Origin: Eubacterium sp. UBA3782
Lineage (GTDB): Bacteria; Bacillota; Clostridia; Lachnospirales; Lachnospiraceae
Direction of reading: 5' to 3'
Assembly: GCA_002368795.1 (NCBI GenBank)
Contig: DFFG01000085.1
Span: 1 to 16,722 of the forward strand
DNA: 16,722 bases
This document shows positions 1 through 7,868 of this stretch, piece by piece. A model generated the notes under the pieces. The model worked only from the letters and a program-made list of their open reading frames with translations. It made no database searches and had not been told where the DNA came from. Position 1 is the first letter of the stretch. Each line of letters opens with the position of its first letter. The position numbers were made by a program, and so were the translations under genes.

Positions 1-1268
1 CCACCACCAACATCGCCACCGACCACAACCAGCTGACCATGGAGATCATGCAGAAGGTCGCCGCCAAACACGGCCTGGTATGCCTGCTGCACGAAAAGCC
101 GTTTGCCGGTGTGAACGGAAGCGGCAAGCACAACAACTGGTCCATCGCCACCGACAGCGGCCATAACCTGCTCTCCCCGGGCGAAACGCCCTATGAAAAT
201 GCCCAGTTCCTGCTTTTCCTCTGCGCGGTCATCAAAGCCGTCGATGATTACCAGGATCTTCTCCGCCTGTCGGTTGCCACTGCCGGAAACGACCATCGTC
301 TTGGCGCAAACGAAGCACCGCCTGCCGTCATCTCCATGTTCCTGGGGGATGAGCTGGACGCTGTGCTGAAGGCCATCGAGACGGATACGCCCTACGCAGG
401 CACACAGAAGGTCCGGATGAAGCTGGGCGTGGATGTGCTGCCCCGTTTCAACCGGGATACGACGGACCGGAACCGCACCTCTCCCTTTGCCTTTACCGGC
501 AACAAATTCGAATTCCGCATGCTTGGCTCCTCCAACAGCATTGCCTGCGCCAACATCATGCTCAACAGCGCCGTCGCCGAAAGCCTTAGGATCTACGCCG
601 ACCGGCTGGAGGCCGCAGAGGATTTCGAAACGGCCCTGCATGACATGATCAAAAAGACGATCACCGACCACCGGAGGATCATCTTCAACGGCAACGGCTA
701 CGATGACGAGTGGATCCGGGAAGCGACCGAGGACCGGGGCCTTTTGAACTACCGTACAACGGCGGACTGCATGCCTCACCTGCTGGATGAAAAGAATGTC
801 CGCATGCTGACCTCTCTGGGCGTCTTTACCATCGATGAGCTGTATTCCCGACGGGATATCATGCTGGAAAACTACTGCAAGACCGTCCTCATCGAGGCAG
901 GCACCATGGTGCGCATGGCCCGGACCCAGATCGCGCCTGCCATCGAGTCCTATACCGCCGCGCTGGCAGAGACGGCCGGCGCCAAGCGGAGTGTGGCACC
1001 GCAGCTGAAATGCCGCTACGAGATTGGTCTGATCGAGACCCTCTCCGGCCTTGTCGATACGATCGCCGAGAAAGCAGATCAGCTGGATGCAGCCATCCGG
1101 CAGATCGATGAGGCTGCGGACATCGTGGAGGATGCGGAGCTGATCCGCGACCATGTCCTTCCTGCCATGAGCGAGCTGCGCGAGCCCTGCGATAAAGCTG
1201 AGCTTCTGACCGCCAAGAGCTTCTGGCCGTATCCGACCTACGGCGATCTACTGTTCGGTGTAAAATAA
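1..1268 (+). CDS. glnN: Glutamine synthetase type III, C-terminal part (5' end outside window)
   Basis: ATP-dependent ligation of ammonia to glutamate giving glutamine, in the cytoplasm; the GS half of the GS-GOGAT cycle. The frame is open from the window edge (first full codon at base 3), so the ATG at 39 is an internal Met. About 421 residues are visible against roughly 700 for the family, so some 280-300 N-terminal residues lie upstream. The catalytic region shows DHNQLTMEIM, then HEKPFAGVNGSGKHNNWS (nucleotide and glutamate binding) and TDRNRTSPFAFTGNKFEFR near bases 463-520, all characteristic of GSIII rather than GSI. The remaining ~230 residues are the helical C-terminal extension of GSIII. 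It ends as SFWPYPTYGDLLFGVK, followed by a strong terminator. gltBD on the other strand about 8 kb away completes the same pathway. Type III identity is very secure; the symbol follows common usage (glnN, also annotated glnA). Confidence 0.96.
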   Translation, partial: TTNIATDHNQLTMEIMQKVAAKHGLVCLLHEKPFAGVNGSGKHNNWSIATDSGHNLLSPGETPYENAQFLLFLCAVIKAVDDYQDLLRLSVATAGNDHRLGANEAPPAVISMFLGDELDAVLKAIETDTPYAGTQKVRMKLGVDVLPRFNRDTTDRNRTSPFAFTGNKFEFRMLGSSNSIACANIMLNSAVAESLRIYADRLEAAEDFETALHDMIKKTITDHRRIIFNGNGYDDEWIREATEDRGLLNYRTTADCMPHLLDEKNVRMLTSLGVFTIDELYSRRDIMLENYCKTVLIEAGTMVRMARTQIAPAIESYTAALAETAGAKRSVAPQLKCRYEIGLIETLSGLVDTIAEKADQLDAAIRQIDEAADIVEDAELIRDHVLPAMSELREPCDKAELLTAKSFWPYPTYGDLLFGVK

Positions 1269-1326
1269 TTTCCTTAGGCAGTCATGATCTTCTTTTCATC
1301 CTCCAATCTGGTCAGGAGATCTGCTG

Positions 1327-1373
1327 AAATGGTCCGGCATCCTGAGCTGCCCCTCAGGATGCCGCCATTTTTT
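1327..1373 (+). terminator. Intrinsic terminator of the glutamine synthetase gene
   Basis: A perfect 11-bp stem GGCATCCTGAG (1336-1346) / CTCAGGATGCC (1353-1363) closes a six-base loop. It is extended below a small internal loop by AAATGG (1327-1332) / CCATTT (1365-1370) and runs into a T tract at 1368-1373. It lies about 60 bases past the stop codon and separates glutamine synthetase from the opp operon. Confidence 0.9.
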
Positions 1374-1412
1374 GCCTGTCCGGAAAGAGGGACCGGCGAA
1401 ATATATCGTAAT

Positions 1413-1441
1413 TTTACACAAAATCATAGCAAATAAATAAT
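1413..1441 (+). promoter_or_regulatory. Candidate upstream sigma-A promoter of the opp operon (P1)
   Basis: TTTACA (1413-1418), 17-base spacer, AATAAT (1436-1441): each box matches five of six consensus bases. It sits in an AT-rich stretch just after the upstream terminator. The predicted start is near 1448, giving a leader of about 160 bases. Confidence 0.45.
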
Positions 1442-1467
1442 TTTTATGCCGCCGCTCTGTAAATGGC

Positions 1468-1496
1468 TTGTATTTTTCGGTTTTTCAACTTATAAT
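1468..1496 (+). promoter_or_regulatory. Candidate proximal sigma-A promoter of the opp operon (P2)
   Basis: TTGTAT (1468-1473), 17-base spacer, perfect TATAAT (1491-1496). The predicted start is near 1503, a few bases before the hairpin at 1508, leaving a leader of roughly 106 bases before oppB. Confidence 0.55.
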
Positions 1497-1507
1497 TGTT
1501 TGATGCG

Positions 1508-1565
1508 ACAGGCACCGTCACTGGCTTCAGTTTTTTGCTGGACGGGCGGGTGTCTGTTTTTTATT
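1508..1565 (+). terminator. Terminator-like hairpin in the oppB leader (possible attenuator)
   Basis: ACAGGCACC (1508-1516) pairs with GGTGTCTGT (1549-1557), nine pairs with one G-T wobble. Alternatively the inner CCGTC (1515-1519) can pair with GACGG (1541-1545), which moves the bulge. The right arm runs into six T at 1557-1562. It lies after both candidate promoters and before oppB, so it could end transcription early under some condition. I see no clear antiterminator or known ligand domain. Confidence 0.45.
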
Positions 1566-1608
1566 CCAAAATGCTTTAGGATAGTAAAGCTTGAAAGGGG
1601 AAAAATCC

Positions 1609-2520
1609 ATGACTCGTTACATTGTCAAGAGAGTCCTTCTGGCTGTCGCCAGTGTGTTCATCATCTGCGCGATCACATTCTTTGCCATGAATGCCATCCC
1701 CGGAGGACCCTTCAACTCAGAAAAAGCACTTTCAGAAGCCACAAAGCTTGCACTTGAGCAGCGCTACAACCTGGACAAGCCGGTTCCGGTACAGTTCGTC
1801 CTGTATCTGAATAACCTGATCCATGGCGATTTCGGCGTATCCCTGAAGACCGGACGTGACATCGGCACGACGCTGATGGCCTGCTTCAAGGTCTCTGCCA
1901 GACTCGGTCTTACGGCTGCTGTCATGGCTGTCATCTGCGGCATCATCCTTGGCTCCCTGGCTGCGCTTTTCCGCAACGGGCTGATCGACCGGATCATCGT
2001 GTTCTTCACGACTCTTTTCACCGCTATGCCGTCCTTCGTGTTCGCCACCTTCCTGATGCTGGTCTTCTGCATTACGCTGAAGGTCCTGCCGGTATGGGAT
2101 GCGTCGAGCAAATCCCTGATCCTGCCGGTCATCGCCCTTATGGCCTACCCGATGGCGTACGTCACCAGACTGACCAAGACCTCCATGCTGGATTCTCTCG
2201 GCCAGGATTATATCCGTACTGCCCGCGCCAAAGGTGTACCGATGGTAAAGGTCATCTTCAAGCATGCGCTCCGGAATGCGCTGATCCCCGTCATCACCTA
2301 TGTCGGCCCGATGCTCGCCTACATCCTGACGGGATCTCTGGTCGTCGAGAACATCTTCACCATCGGCGGTCTGGGACAGCAGTTCGTCAAGTCCATCAAT
2401 AACCGTGACTACCCCATGATCATGGCTACCACGATTTTCCTGGCCGTTGTCATGGTCATCTGCAACCTTCTGAGCGATATCGCTTACAAGGTCGTTGACC
2501 CCCGCATCACTCTGGACTAA
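1609..2520 (+). CDS. oppB: Oligopeptide ABC transporter permease OppB
   Basis: First membrane subunit of an oligopeptide importer; pairs with OppC to form the translocation pore. 303 residues, the normal size for OppB/DppB. The start chosen is the ATG at 1609, with GAAAGGGGAA seven or so bases upstream; an in-frame TTG at 1591 lies before that ribosome site and is rejected. The start MTRYIVKRVL leading into a first membrane helix (about 8-28) is typical, as is the external NAIPGGPF. Further helices fall near 99-121, 130-153, 168-188, 228-250 and 272-292. The cytoplasmic EAA loop that contacts the ATPases is at about 200-222 (DYIRTARAKGV...HALRNALIPV). The C-terminus ends VDPRITLD. oppC follows after 16 bases. 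Dipeptide or nickel specificity cannot be excluded from the permease alone. Confidence 0.95.
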   Translation: MTRYIVKRVLLAVASVFIICAITFFAMNAIPGGPFNSEKALSEATKLALEQRYNLDKPVPVQFVLYLNNLIHGDFGVSLKTGRDIGTTLMACFKVSARLGLTAAVMAVICGIILGSLAALFRNGLIDRIIVFFTTLFTAMPSFVFATFLMLVFCITLKVLPVWDASSKSLILPVIALMAYPMAYVTRLTKTSMLDSLGQDYIRTARAKGVPMVKVIFKHALRNALIPVITYVGPMLAYILTGSLVVENIFTIGGLGQQFVKSINNRDYPMIMATTIFLAVVMVICNLLSDIAYKVVDPRITLD

Positions 2521-2536
2521 GGAGGGCAGGTACATA

Positions 2537-3595
2537 ATGGAAGCAAAGAAAAATCCCTTAAGCATGCAGATCGATCCGGCCCTGTTTGAGGCCGCGACCG
2601 AAGATGAAAAACGCCAGGCAGACGTCATGAGCGAATCGACCACCTTCTTCAAGGATGGTATGCGCAAGCTCATGAAGAATCCTCTGGCTGTGGGCTCGAT
2701 CATTGTTCTTCTGCTGATCATCCTCACCATTACCATTGCACCGCTGGTGGTCCCCTACTCCTACTCGGAGATCATCAAGGTCAACGGCAGGCGTGACCGG
2801 AGCAACAAGAACCTTGCTGCCTTTGAATATTCCGAGATGGAGCAGGAATACATTGCCGACGGCGGCGAAGTATTCCCCCACATCCTGGGTACCGATTCCC
2901 TGGGCCGTGACTACTTTATCCGTGTCGTCTACGGCGCAAGGATCTCCCTGATCGTCGGCCTGTTCGCCAGCATTCTGGTCCTGATCATCGGTGTCGTCTA
3001 CGGCTCCATAGCCGGATATACGGGAGGGCGAACGGATCTGATCATGATGCGTATCGTCGATATCATATATTCGCTGCCGGACATGCTGATCATCATTCTG
3101 CTGTCCACGGTCCTGCAGCCGCTTCTGGAAAACAGCAGCAACCCGATCGTCAATGCCCTGGGCACCAACATGATCTGTATCTTTATCGTGTTCGGACTGC
3201 TCTACTGGGTCGGTATGGCGAGACTGGTCAGAGGACAGATCCTGACCATCAAAAATAATGAATATATCCTTGCGGCAAGATCCATCGGTGCAAAGCCTGC
3301 CCACATCATCCGCAAGCATATCATTCCCAACTGTATCTCTGTCATCATCATCACGACAGCGCTGCAGATCCCTTCGGCGATCTTTACCGAGAGCTTCCTG
3401 TCCTTCATCGGCATGGGCGTCAATGCTCCTATGCCCTCCCTTGGATCTCTCGCCAACTCCGCCCGTGAAGGTCTGCAGACCTATCCCATGCAGCTTGTTT
3501 ATCCTGCAGTCCTGATCGTCCTGATCGTTCTGGCTTTCAACCTCCTGGGTGACGGCCTGCGTGATGCCTTCGATCCGAAGCTGCGCAGCAAGTAA
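2537..3595 (+). CDS. oppC: Oligopeptide ABC transporter permease OppC
   Basis: Second membrane subunit of the importer. 352 residues from the ATG at 2537; GGAGGG directly after the oppB stop is its ribosome site, so the in-frame TTG at 2495 inside oppB is not used. A hydrophilic cytoplasmic N-terminus of about 50 residues is followed by a helix at about 51-73, then an external loop (74-117) longer than in E. coli OppC. The family motif GTDSLGRD is at 118-125. More helices lie near 135-160, 168-195, 211-232, 264-284 and 320-338. The EAA loop is at about 242-262 (EYILAARSIGAKPAHIIRKH). The end GDGLRDAFDPKLRSK is the usual OppC/DppC C-terminus. The genes oppB and oppC are almost certainly translated from one mRNA. 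Confidence 0.95.
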   Translation: MEAKKNPLSMQIDPALFEAATEDEKRQADVMSESTTFFKDGMRKLMKNPLAVGSIIVLLLIILTITIAPLVVPYSYSEIIKVNGRRDRSNKNLAAFEYSEMEQEYIADGGEVFPHILGTDSLGRDYFIRVVYGARISLIVGLFASILVLIIGVVYGSIAGYTGGRTDLIMMRIVDIIYSLPDMLIIILLSTVLQPLLENSSNPIVNALGTNMICIFIVFGLLYWVGMARLVRGQILTIKNNEYILAARSIGAKPAHIIRKHIIPNCISVIIITTALQIPSAIFTESFLSFIGMGVNAPMPSLGSLANSAREGLQTYPMQLVYPAVLIVLIVLAFNLLGDGLRDAFDPKLRSK

Positions 3596-3671
3596 TGCAG
3601 GCAGCGGCAACTGCCGCGCGGATATCAACTGATACAACCGTGATGAAGAAAAAGAGGAAAGCAGGTATATT

Positions 3672-4700
3672 ATGAGCGCAAATACAGAGAATCATACACC
3701 GCTGCTGCAGGTCATCGACCTCCACACCTCGTTCAAGACCGACAAGGGTGAGGTAAAGGCCGTCAACGGTGTCACCTATACACTGGAGGCCGGAAAGAGC
3801 CTCGGCATCGTAGGAGAATCCGGTTCGGGCAAATCCGTATCCGCCTACTCCATCATGCAGATCCTGGACGGCAACGGCCACATCACCCAGGGAAAGATCC
3901 TGTTCAAGGGTGAGGATATTACCCAATATACGCCAAAGCAGATGGAAGAGTTCCGCGGCAAAAACTGCTCCATGATCTTCCAGGATCCCATGACCTCCCT
4001 GAACCCGGTCTATACGGTCGGCAATCAGATCATGGAGGCCATCACCACCCACAGCAATGTAAGCAAAAAGGAAGCCCGCAAGAAGGCACAGGAAATGCTG
4101 GAGCTGGTCGGCATCAACGATGCCCCCCGCCGCCTGAAGCAGTATCCCCATGAGCTCTCCGGCGGTATGCGGCAGCGTGTCATGATCGCCATGGCCCTTG
4201 TGGCTGAACCTTCGATCCTGATCGCTGATGAGCCCACTACCGCTCTTGACGTTACGATCCAGGCCCAGATCCTGGAGCTGATGCTTGAGCTGCAGAAAAA
4301 GCTCGGCATGGCCATCATTATCGTTACCCATGACCTGGGCGTCATTGCCCAGATGTCGGATGAGATCGTTGTTATGTACGGCGGACGGATCTGCGAGCGC
4401 GGCACGGCAGAGGATATTTTCTACAATCCCTGCCATGAGTACACCAAGGGACTGCTCCGCTCCATCCCGTCGCTGAGCAACATGAAGAAAAAGCTTGTTC
4501 CCATCGCCGGCACCCCCATCAATCTGCTGAACATGCCGAAGGGCTGTGCCTTCTGCTCCCGCTGTGACAATGCGATGAAGATCTGTCTGACGGAGGTTCC
4601 GCCGGAACTTCGGATCGACAAGACGCATCTGGCCTCCTGCTGGATCAACGTCAGGGACAACAAATATCTCCAGGAAGAAAGTGCGGAGGTGAACGCATGA
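3672..4700 (+). CDS. oppD: Oligopeptide ABC transporter ATP-binding protein OppD
   Basis: One of two cytoplasmic ATPases energising peptide import. 342 residues; ATG with GAGGAAAGCAGG upstream. Walker A GESGSGKS is at 48-55, the Q-loop around FQDPMTSLNP (103-112), signature LSGGMRQR at 162-169, Walker B SILIADEPTT at 181-190 and the switch His at 220. The C-terminal oligopeptide-transporter domain (about 235-342) carries C292, C298, C305 and C323 in a C-x5-C-x6-C-x17-C pattern, plus C295. This resembles the [4Fe-4S] site described for a DppD homologue; that is family knowledge and untested here. A 76-base gap separates it from oppC and holds a five-bp hairpin GCGGC/GCCGC (3604-3617) without a T tract, perhaps an mRNA processing or stability element. 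Its stop overlaps the oppF start. Confidence 0.95.
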   Translation: MSANTENHTPLLQVIDLHTSFKTDKGEVKAVNGVTYTLEAGKSLGIVGESGSGKSVSAYSIMQILDGNGHITQGKILFKGEDITQYTPKQMEEFRGKNCSMIFQDPMTSLNPVYTVGNQIMEAITTHSNVSKKEARKKAQEMLELVGINDAPRRLKQYPHELSGGMRQRVMIAMALVAEPSILIADEPTTALDVTIQAQILELMLELQKKLGMAIIIVTHDLGVIAQMSDEIVVMYGGRICERGTAEDIFYNPCHEYTKGLLRSIPSLSNMKKKLVPIAGTPINLLNMPKGCAFCSRCDNAMKICLTEVPPELRIDKTHLASCWINVRDNKYLQEESAEVNA

Positions 4701-5659
4701 GCAGCGAATATTTAGTAGAAGTCAAGGATCTGAAACAGCATTTCCCCATCCGTACCGGTTTTATGAAGACGACGTATCTGAAGGCGGTGGATGGCGTTAC
4801 CTTCTCCATCAAGCCGGGCGAGACCCTCGGCCTGGTCGGCGAGTCCGGCTGCGGCAAGACCACCGTCGGCCGTACGCTCCTGCGTCTTTACAAGCCCACC
4901 TCCGGAGAGATCTACTATGACGGCAATCTGATCACCGATGAGAACATGATCAAATACCGCTCAAAGATGCAGATGGTCTTCCAGGATCCATACTCTTCTC
5001 TCGATCCGCGTATGACGGTCGAGGAGATCATCGGCGAGCCTCTGGATGTTCACAAGCTGTATTCAACAAAAGCAGAGCGCAGAGAAAAGATCCTGAACCT
5101 GATGGAGCTGGTCGGTCTGAACGCCGAGCACGCGACCAGATATGTACATGAGTTCTCCGGCGGCCAGCGTCAGCGTATCGGCATTGCCAGGGCTCTTGCG
5201 GTAGAGCCCAGCTTCATTGTCTGCGACGAGGCTGTCTCTGCTCTGGACGTATCCATCCAGGCACAGGTCATCAACATGTTTGAGGAACTGCAGGAAAAGC
5301 TTGGCGTTGCCTACCTGTTTATCGCCCACGACCTTCTGGTCGTCCGGCATATCTCCGACCGGATCGCCGTCATGTACCTTGGCCGGATCGTCGAGACAGC
5401 CGATGCGGATGAGCTCTATGACAGCCCCATCCATCCCTACACCCAGTCGCTGCTCTCCGCGGTTCCGATCCCGGATCCGCAGATCGCCAAGAGTTCAAAG
5501 CGAATCATCCTTGAGGGTGATGTCCCGAGTCCGCTGAAGGTACCCTCTGGATGTGCCTTCCGTACGAGATGCCGCTTTGCCACCGAGAAATGCGCCCAGG
5601 AATGCCCGCCCCTGACCGACAGAGGCGACGGCCATCTTGTGGCCTGCTGGAATAAATAA
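4697..5659 (+). CDS. oppF: Oligopeptide ABC transporter ATP-binding protein OppF
   Basis: Partner ATPase of OppD. 320 residues; ATG overlaps the oppD stop in an ATGA junction, so the two are translationally coupled and likely made in equal amounts. Walker A GESGCGKT at 48-55, Q-loop near FQDPYSSLDP (95-104), signature FSGGQRQR at 153-160, Walker B with DEAVSALD at 177-184, and switch His at 211. Both ATPases look catalytically complete. The C-terminal oligopeptide domain carries C286, C292, C299 and C317 in the same C-x5-C-x6-C-x17-C spacing as OppD. No terminator is visible between oppF and oppA, so oppA can be reached by readthrough, but a separate promoter lies in the 210-base gap. Confidence 0.95.
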   Translation: MSSEYLVEVKDLKQHFPIRTGFMKTTYLKAVDGVTFSIKPGETLGLVGESGCGKTTVGRTLLRLYKPTSGEIYYDGNLITDENMIKYRSKMQMVFQDPYSSLDPRMTVEEIIGEPLDVHKLYSTKAERREKILNLMELVGLNAEHATRYVHEFSGGQRQRIGIARALAVEPSFIVCDEAVSALDVSIQAQVINMFEELQEKLGVAYLFIAHDLLVVRHISDRIAVMYLGRIVETADADELYDSPIHPYTQSLLSAVPIPDPQIAKSSKRIILEGDVPSPLKVPSGCAFRTRCRFATEKCAQECPPLTDRGDGHLVACWNK

Positions 5660-5690
5660 GCATTTTTATTCCGTATATTTATACTTTTTC

Positions 5691-5719
5691 GTGTCAAATC
5701 ATTTTCGTTGTAGTATAAT
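5691..5719 (+). promoter_or_regulatory. Candidate internal promoter for oppA
   Basis: GTGTCA (5691-5696, four of six), 17-base spacer, perfect TATAAT (5714-5719). Predicted start near 5726. A dedicated promoter would let the binding protein be made in excess over the membrane subunits, as is usual for such importers. Confidence 0.5.
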
Positions 5720-5735
5720 AGCCCTGATGTGTTTT

Positions 5736-5846
5736 CCGCAGAACCGGCAAAGGCTCCTTCAGGCAGAGGAGACGCAAGGCCGGCCTGCGGCTGATGCATA
5801 AACAATCACCCGCAGCACCCGCATCCGCATGCGGACCGGAGGCTGC
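5736..5846 (+). promoter_or_regulatory. Structured leader of oppA
   Basis: Two foldable elements in the ~144-base leader. The first has CCGCAG (5736-5741) / CTGCGG (5785-5790), then CCGG (5744-5747) / CCGG (5780-5783), then CTCCT (5754-5758) / AGGAG (5767-5771). The second has GCAGC (5812-5816) / GCTGC (5842-5846) enclosing the palindrome TCCGCATGCGGA. Neither is followed by a T tract, so they are not terminators; an mRNA-stabilising or processing role is possible. The ribosome site AAAGGAGG (5856-5863) lies outside both. Confidence 0.35.
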
Positions 5847-5869
5847 AAAAAATCCAAAGGAGGAAATTT

Positions 5870-7729
5870 ATGAAAAAACGCGCTTTAGCTTTGATTCTTT
5901 CCGTAGCTACTGCTGCTGCCCTGCTGACTGCCTGCGGCGGTGGAAGCGCAAGCACCAGCGCACCTGCAGCTGACGCTGCATCTGCATCTGCATCTGCAGC
6001 TGAAGAGACTGCCGAGGCTGCTGAGGGAACAGAAGAGGCCGCTCCTGCTGAGACTGCAGAAGTTGGCGAGCCTTACGAGTCCGCTCTGTATCCGACTCCT
6101 GAAGGTGTCACCTATGCACCGATCAGAGAGGGAAGCTCCGCTCCCGACTGGTCCGAGTATGAGGCTCTGATCACTGAGATCAAGACGACCACCGACATGG
6201 AGAACCGTGTAGCTCTGATGCACCAGGCTGAGGATATCCTGATGGGTACCGCTGCCGTCATCCCGATCTACTATTACAACGATCTGTATCTGCAGAAGAC
6301 CGATGTTGAGGGTATCTACTCCAACCTGTTCGGCTTCAAGTTCTTCCAGTTCGCCACCTGCCCGAGAGACGTGCTGAAGATCAACCTGGCTTCCGAGCCT
6401 GCAAAGGTCGATCCGGCTCTGAACTCTTCCGTAGACGGTGCCTGCCTTGCAGTCAACATGTTCGAAGGTCTTTACACCTACGACGAGAACGGCGCTCTGC
6501 AGCCCGCACTGGCTGAGAACACCGAGATCTCCGAGGATGGCATGACCTACACCTTCACCCTGCGTGACGGTCTGAAGTGGTCCGACGGCACTGACCTGAC
6601 CGCTAAGGATTTCGAGTACGCATGGAAGAGAGCTGCTGCTCCAGAGACCGGTGCTGACTACGGCTACATGTTCGACGCCATCGCAAGAACCGACGACGAT
6701 CAGCTGGATGTCACCGCTTCCGAGGACGGCAAGACCCTTACCGTTAACCTGGTAGCTCCTTGTGCATACTTCCTTGACCTTGCTGCATTCCCGGCATACC
6801 TTCCGGTTCCGCAGGCACAGGTAGAGGCTGCTGAGGGCTGGGAGACCAACCCGGGCGCATGGGCAGCTGAGGCTGGCTTTGTTACCAACGGTGCTTACAC
6901 CATGACCGCATGGACCCATGAGGAGTCCATCGTTCTGACCAAGAACGACAACTACTGGAGAGCTGACGAGGTCACCATCCCGGAGATCGATCTGATGCTG
7001 TCTGCTGACGATACCGCTATCCTGGCTGCTTACAATGCAGGCAACCTTGACTTTGCTGATACCGTTCCGACCAACGAGATCGCTTCCCTGATGAACAACC
7101 CCGATTTCCATGTTATCGACAACCTGGGAACCTACTACGCAGCATTCAACGTAAACAGCCCGATCTTCGAGGGCAAGACTGTTGACCAGGCTATCGCCAT
7201 GAGAAAGGCTTTCGCTATCCTGATCGACCGTCCGTACATCGTTGAGACTGTTGGCCAGACCGGACAGAAGGTCGCTACCTCCTACATCCCGGCAGGAATG
7301 GCTGACGGCAACGGCGGCGTATTCAAGCAGAACAACGATTCCTACAGCTTCCCGATGGACGAAGGCTACTATCCGGAAGAGGTTTCTGACGAGGCATTCG
7401 ACGAGGCTATTGCCCTTCTCGAGTATGCAGGCTATAAGTTCGATGAGAACGGCATGCTGTCTGCTGAGACCCCGATCAACATCACCTACCTGACCAACGA
7501 TGGTACCGGCCATATCGCTGTTGCTGAGATCATGCAGCAGGATTTCGCTGAGATCGGCATCAACATGACCATCGATACCCGTGAGTGGAACGTATTCCTG
7601 GATGAGAGAAAACAGGGTAACTTCGACTTCGCTCGTGAGGGATGGCTTGCAGACTTCAACGATCCGATCAACATGCTTGAGATGTGGACCTCTGCTTCCG
7701 GTAACAACGACTGCCAGTTCGGCCGCTAA
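5870..7729 (+). CDS. oppA: Oligopeptide-binding lipoprotein OppA with circularly permuted segment order
   Basis: Extracytoplasmic substrate-binding protein that delivers peptides to OppBC. 619 residues; ATG after AAAGGAGG. Signal peptide 1-21 with lipobox L-T-A-C, lipid-modified Cys22. An Ala/Ser/Glu-rich linker covers about 27-66. Residues ~90-163 (PDWSEYEALI..., KTTTD, HQAEDILM, VIPIYYYNDLYLQK, GFKFFQFAT) match what normally forms the extreme C-terminus of OppA/DppA proteins. From 167 (DVLKINLASEP) the protein reads like the usual mature N-terminus: DPALNSSVDG, GLYTYDENG, the W-SDG-x-LTAKDFEYAWKR segment, FGYLADFNDP-like GWLADFNDP (591-599). It stops at GNNDCQFGR, where the usual C-terminal segment would begin. 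Residues 67-89 are unassigned. Nothing resembling the missing end follows the stop. Codon use is strongly biased (CTG, ACC, AAC, GAC, GAG), consistent with high expression. OppA family is secure; the permutation is read from motif order. Confidence 0.93.
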   Translation: MKKRALALILSVATAAALLTACGGGSASTSAPAADAASASASAAEETAEAAEGTEEAAPAETAEVGEPYESALYPTPEGVTYAPIREGSSAPDWSEYEALITEIKTTTDMENRVALMHQAEDILMGTAAVIPIYYYNDLYLQKTDVEGIYSNLFGFKFFQFATCPRDVLKINLASEPAKVDPALNSSVDGACLAVNMFEGLYTYDENGALQPALAENTEISEDGMTYTFTLRDGLKWSDGTDLTAKDFEYAWKRAAAPETGADYGYMFDAIARTDDDQLDVTASEDGKTLTVNLVAPCAYFLDLAAFPAYLPVPQAQVEAAEGWETNPGAWAAEAGFVTNGAYTMTAWTHEESIVLTKNDNYWRADEVTIPEIDLMLSADDTAILAAYNAGNLDFADTVPTNEIASLMNNPDFHVIDNLGTYYAAFNVNSPIFEGKTVDQAIAMRKAFAILIDRPYIVETVGQTGQKVATSYIPAGMADGNGGVFKQNNDSYSFPMDEGYYPEEVSDEAFDEAIALLEYAGYKFDENGMLSAETPINITYLTNDGTGHIAVAEIMQQDFAEIGINMTIDTREWNVFLDERKQGNFDFAREGWLADFNDPINMLEMWTSASGNNDCQFGR

Positions 7730-7751
7730 TTACCTGAAGAAAAAATTGAAA

Positions 7752-7810
7752 CGGATCTTTTGATCCGCTGAAATGAAAGCCCTCGCCGGAAATCCGGCGG
7801 GGGTCTTTTT
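7752..7810 (+). terminator. Intrinsic terminator of the opp operon
   Basis: A ten-bp stem CCCTCGCCGG (7780-7789) / CCGGCGGGGG (7794-7803), with one T-G wobble and loop AAAT, is followed by TCTTTTT. A smaller hairpin CGGATC-TTTT-GATCCG (7752-7767) stands just before it. Strong end for the opp transcript. Confidence 0.9.
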
Positions 7811-7868
7811 CTATCTCTTATTTAACTGTACACCTTCGGGAGTGTTTCATCCTGCAAAAAATTTAATG

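Noticed and set aside
1446..1757. 103-codon frame overlapping the oppB start
   Set aside because: Starts between the two promoter candidates, reads through the leader hairpin and overlaps oppB out of frame; no ribosome site.
1732..4628. Long antisense frames (334, 359 and 363 codons) opposite oppB, oppC and oppD
   Set aside because: Composition is dominated by Asp, His, Gln and Arg as expected of antisense frames; the + strand genes are certain.
5736..5790. ANTAR-type hexaloop in the oppA leader
   Set aside because: The inner loop can be drawn as CAGGCA but lacks A at position 1 and no terminator follows.
5885..7513. 542-codon open frame antisense to oppA
   Set aside because: It is a by-product of the strong codon bias of oppA (few TTA, CTA or TCA codons, whose complements would be stops). 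No ribosome site and no recognisable protein features.
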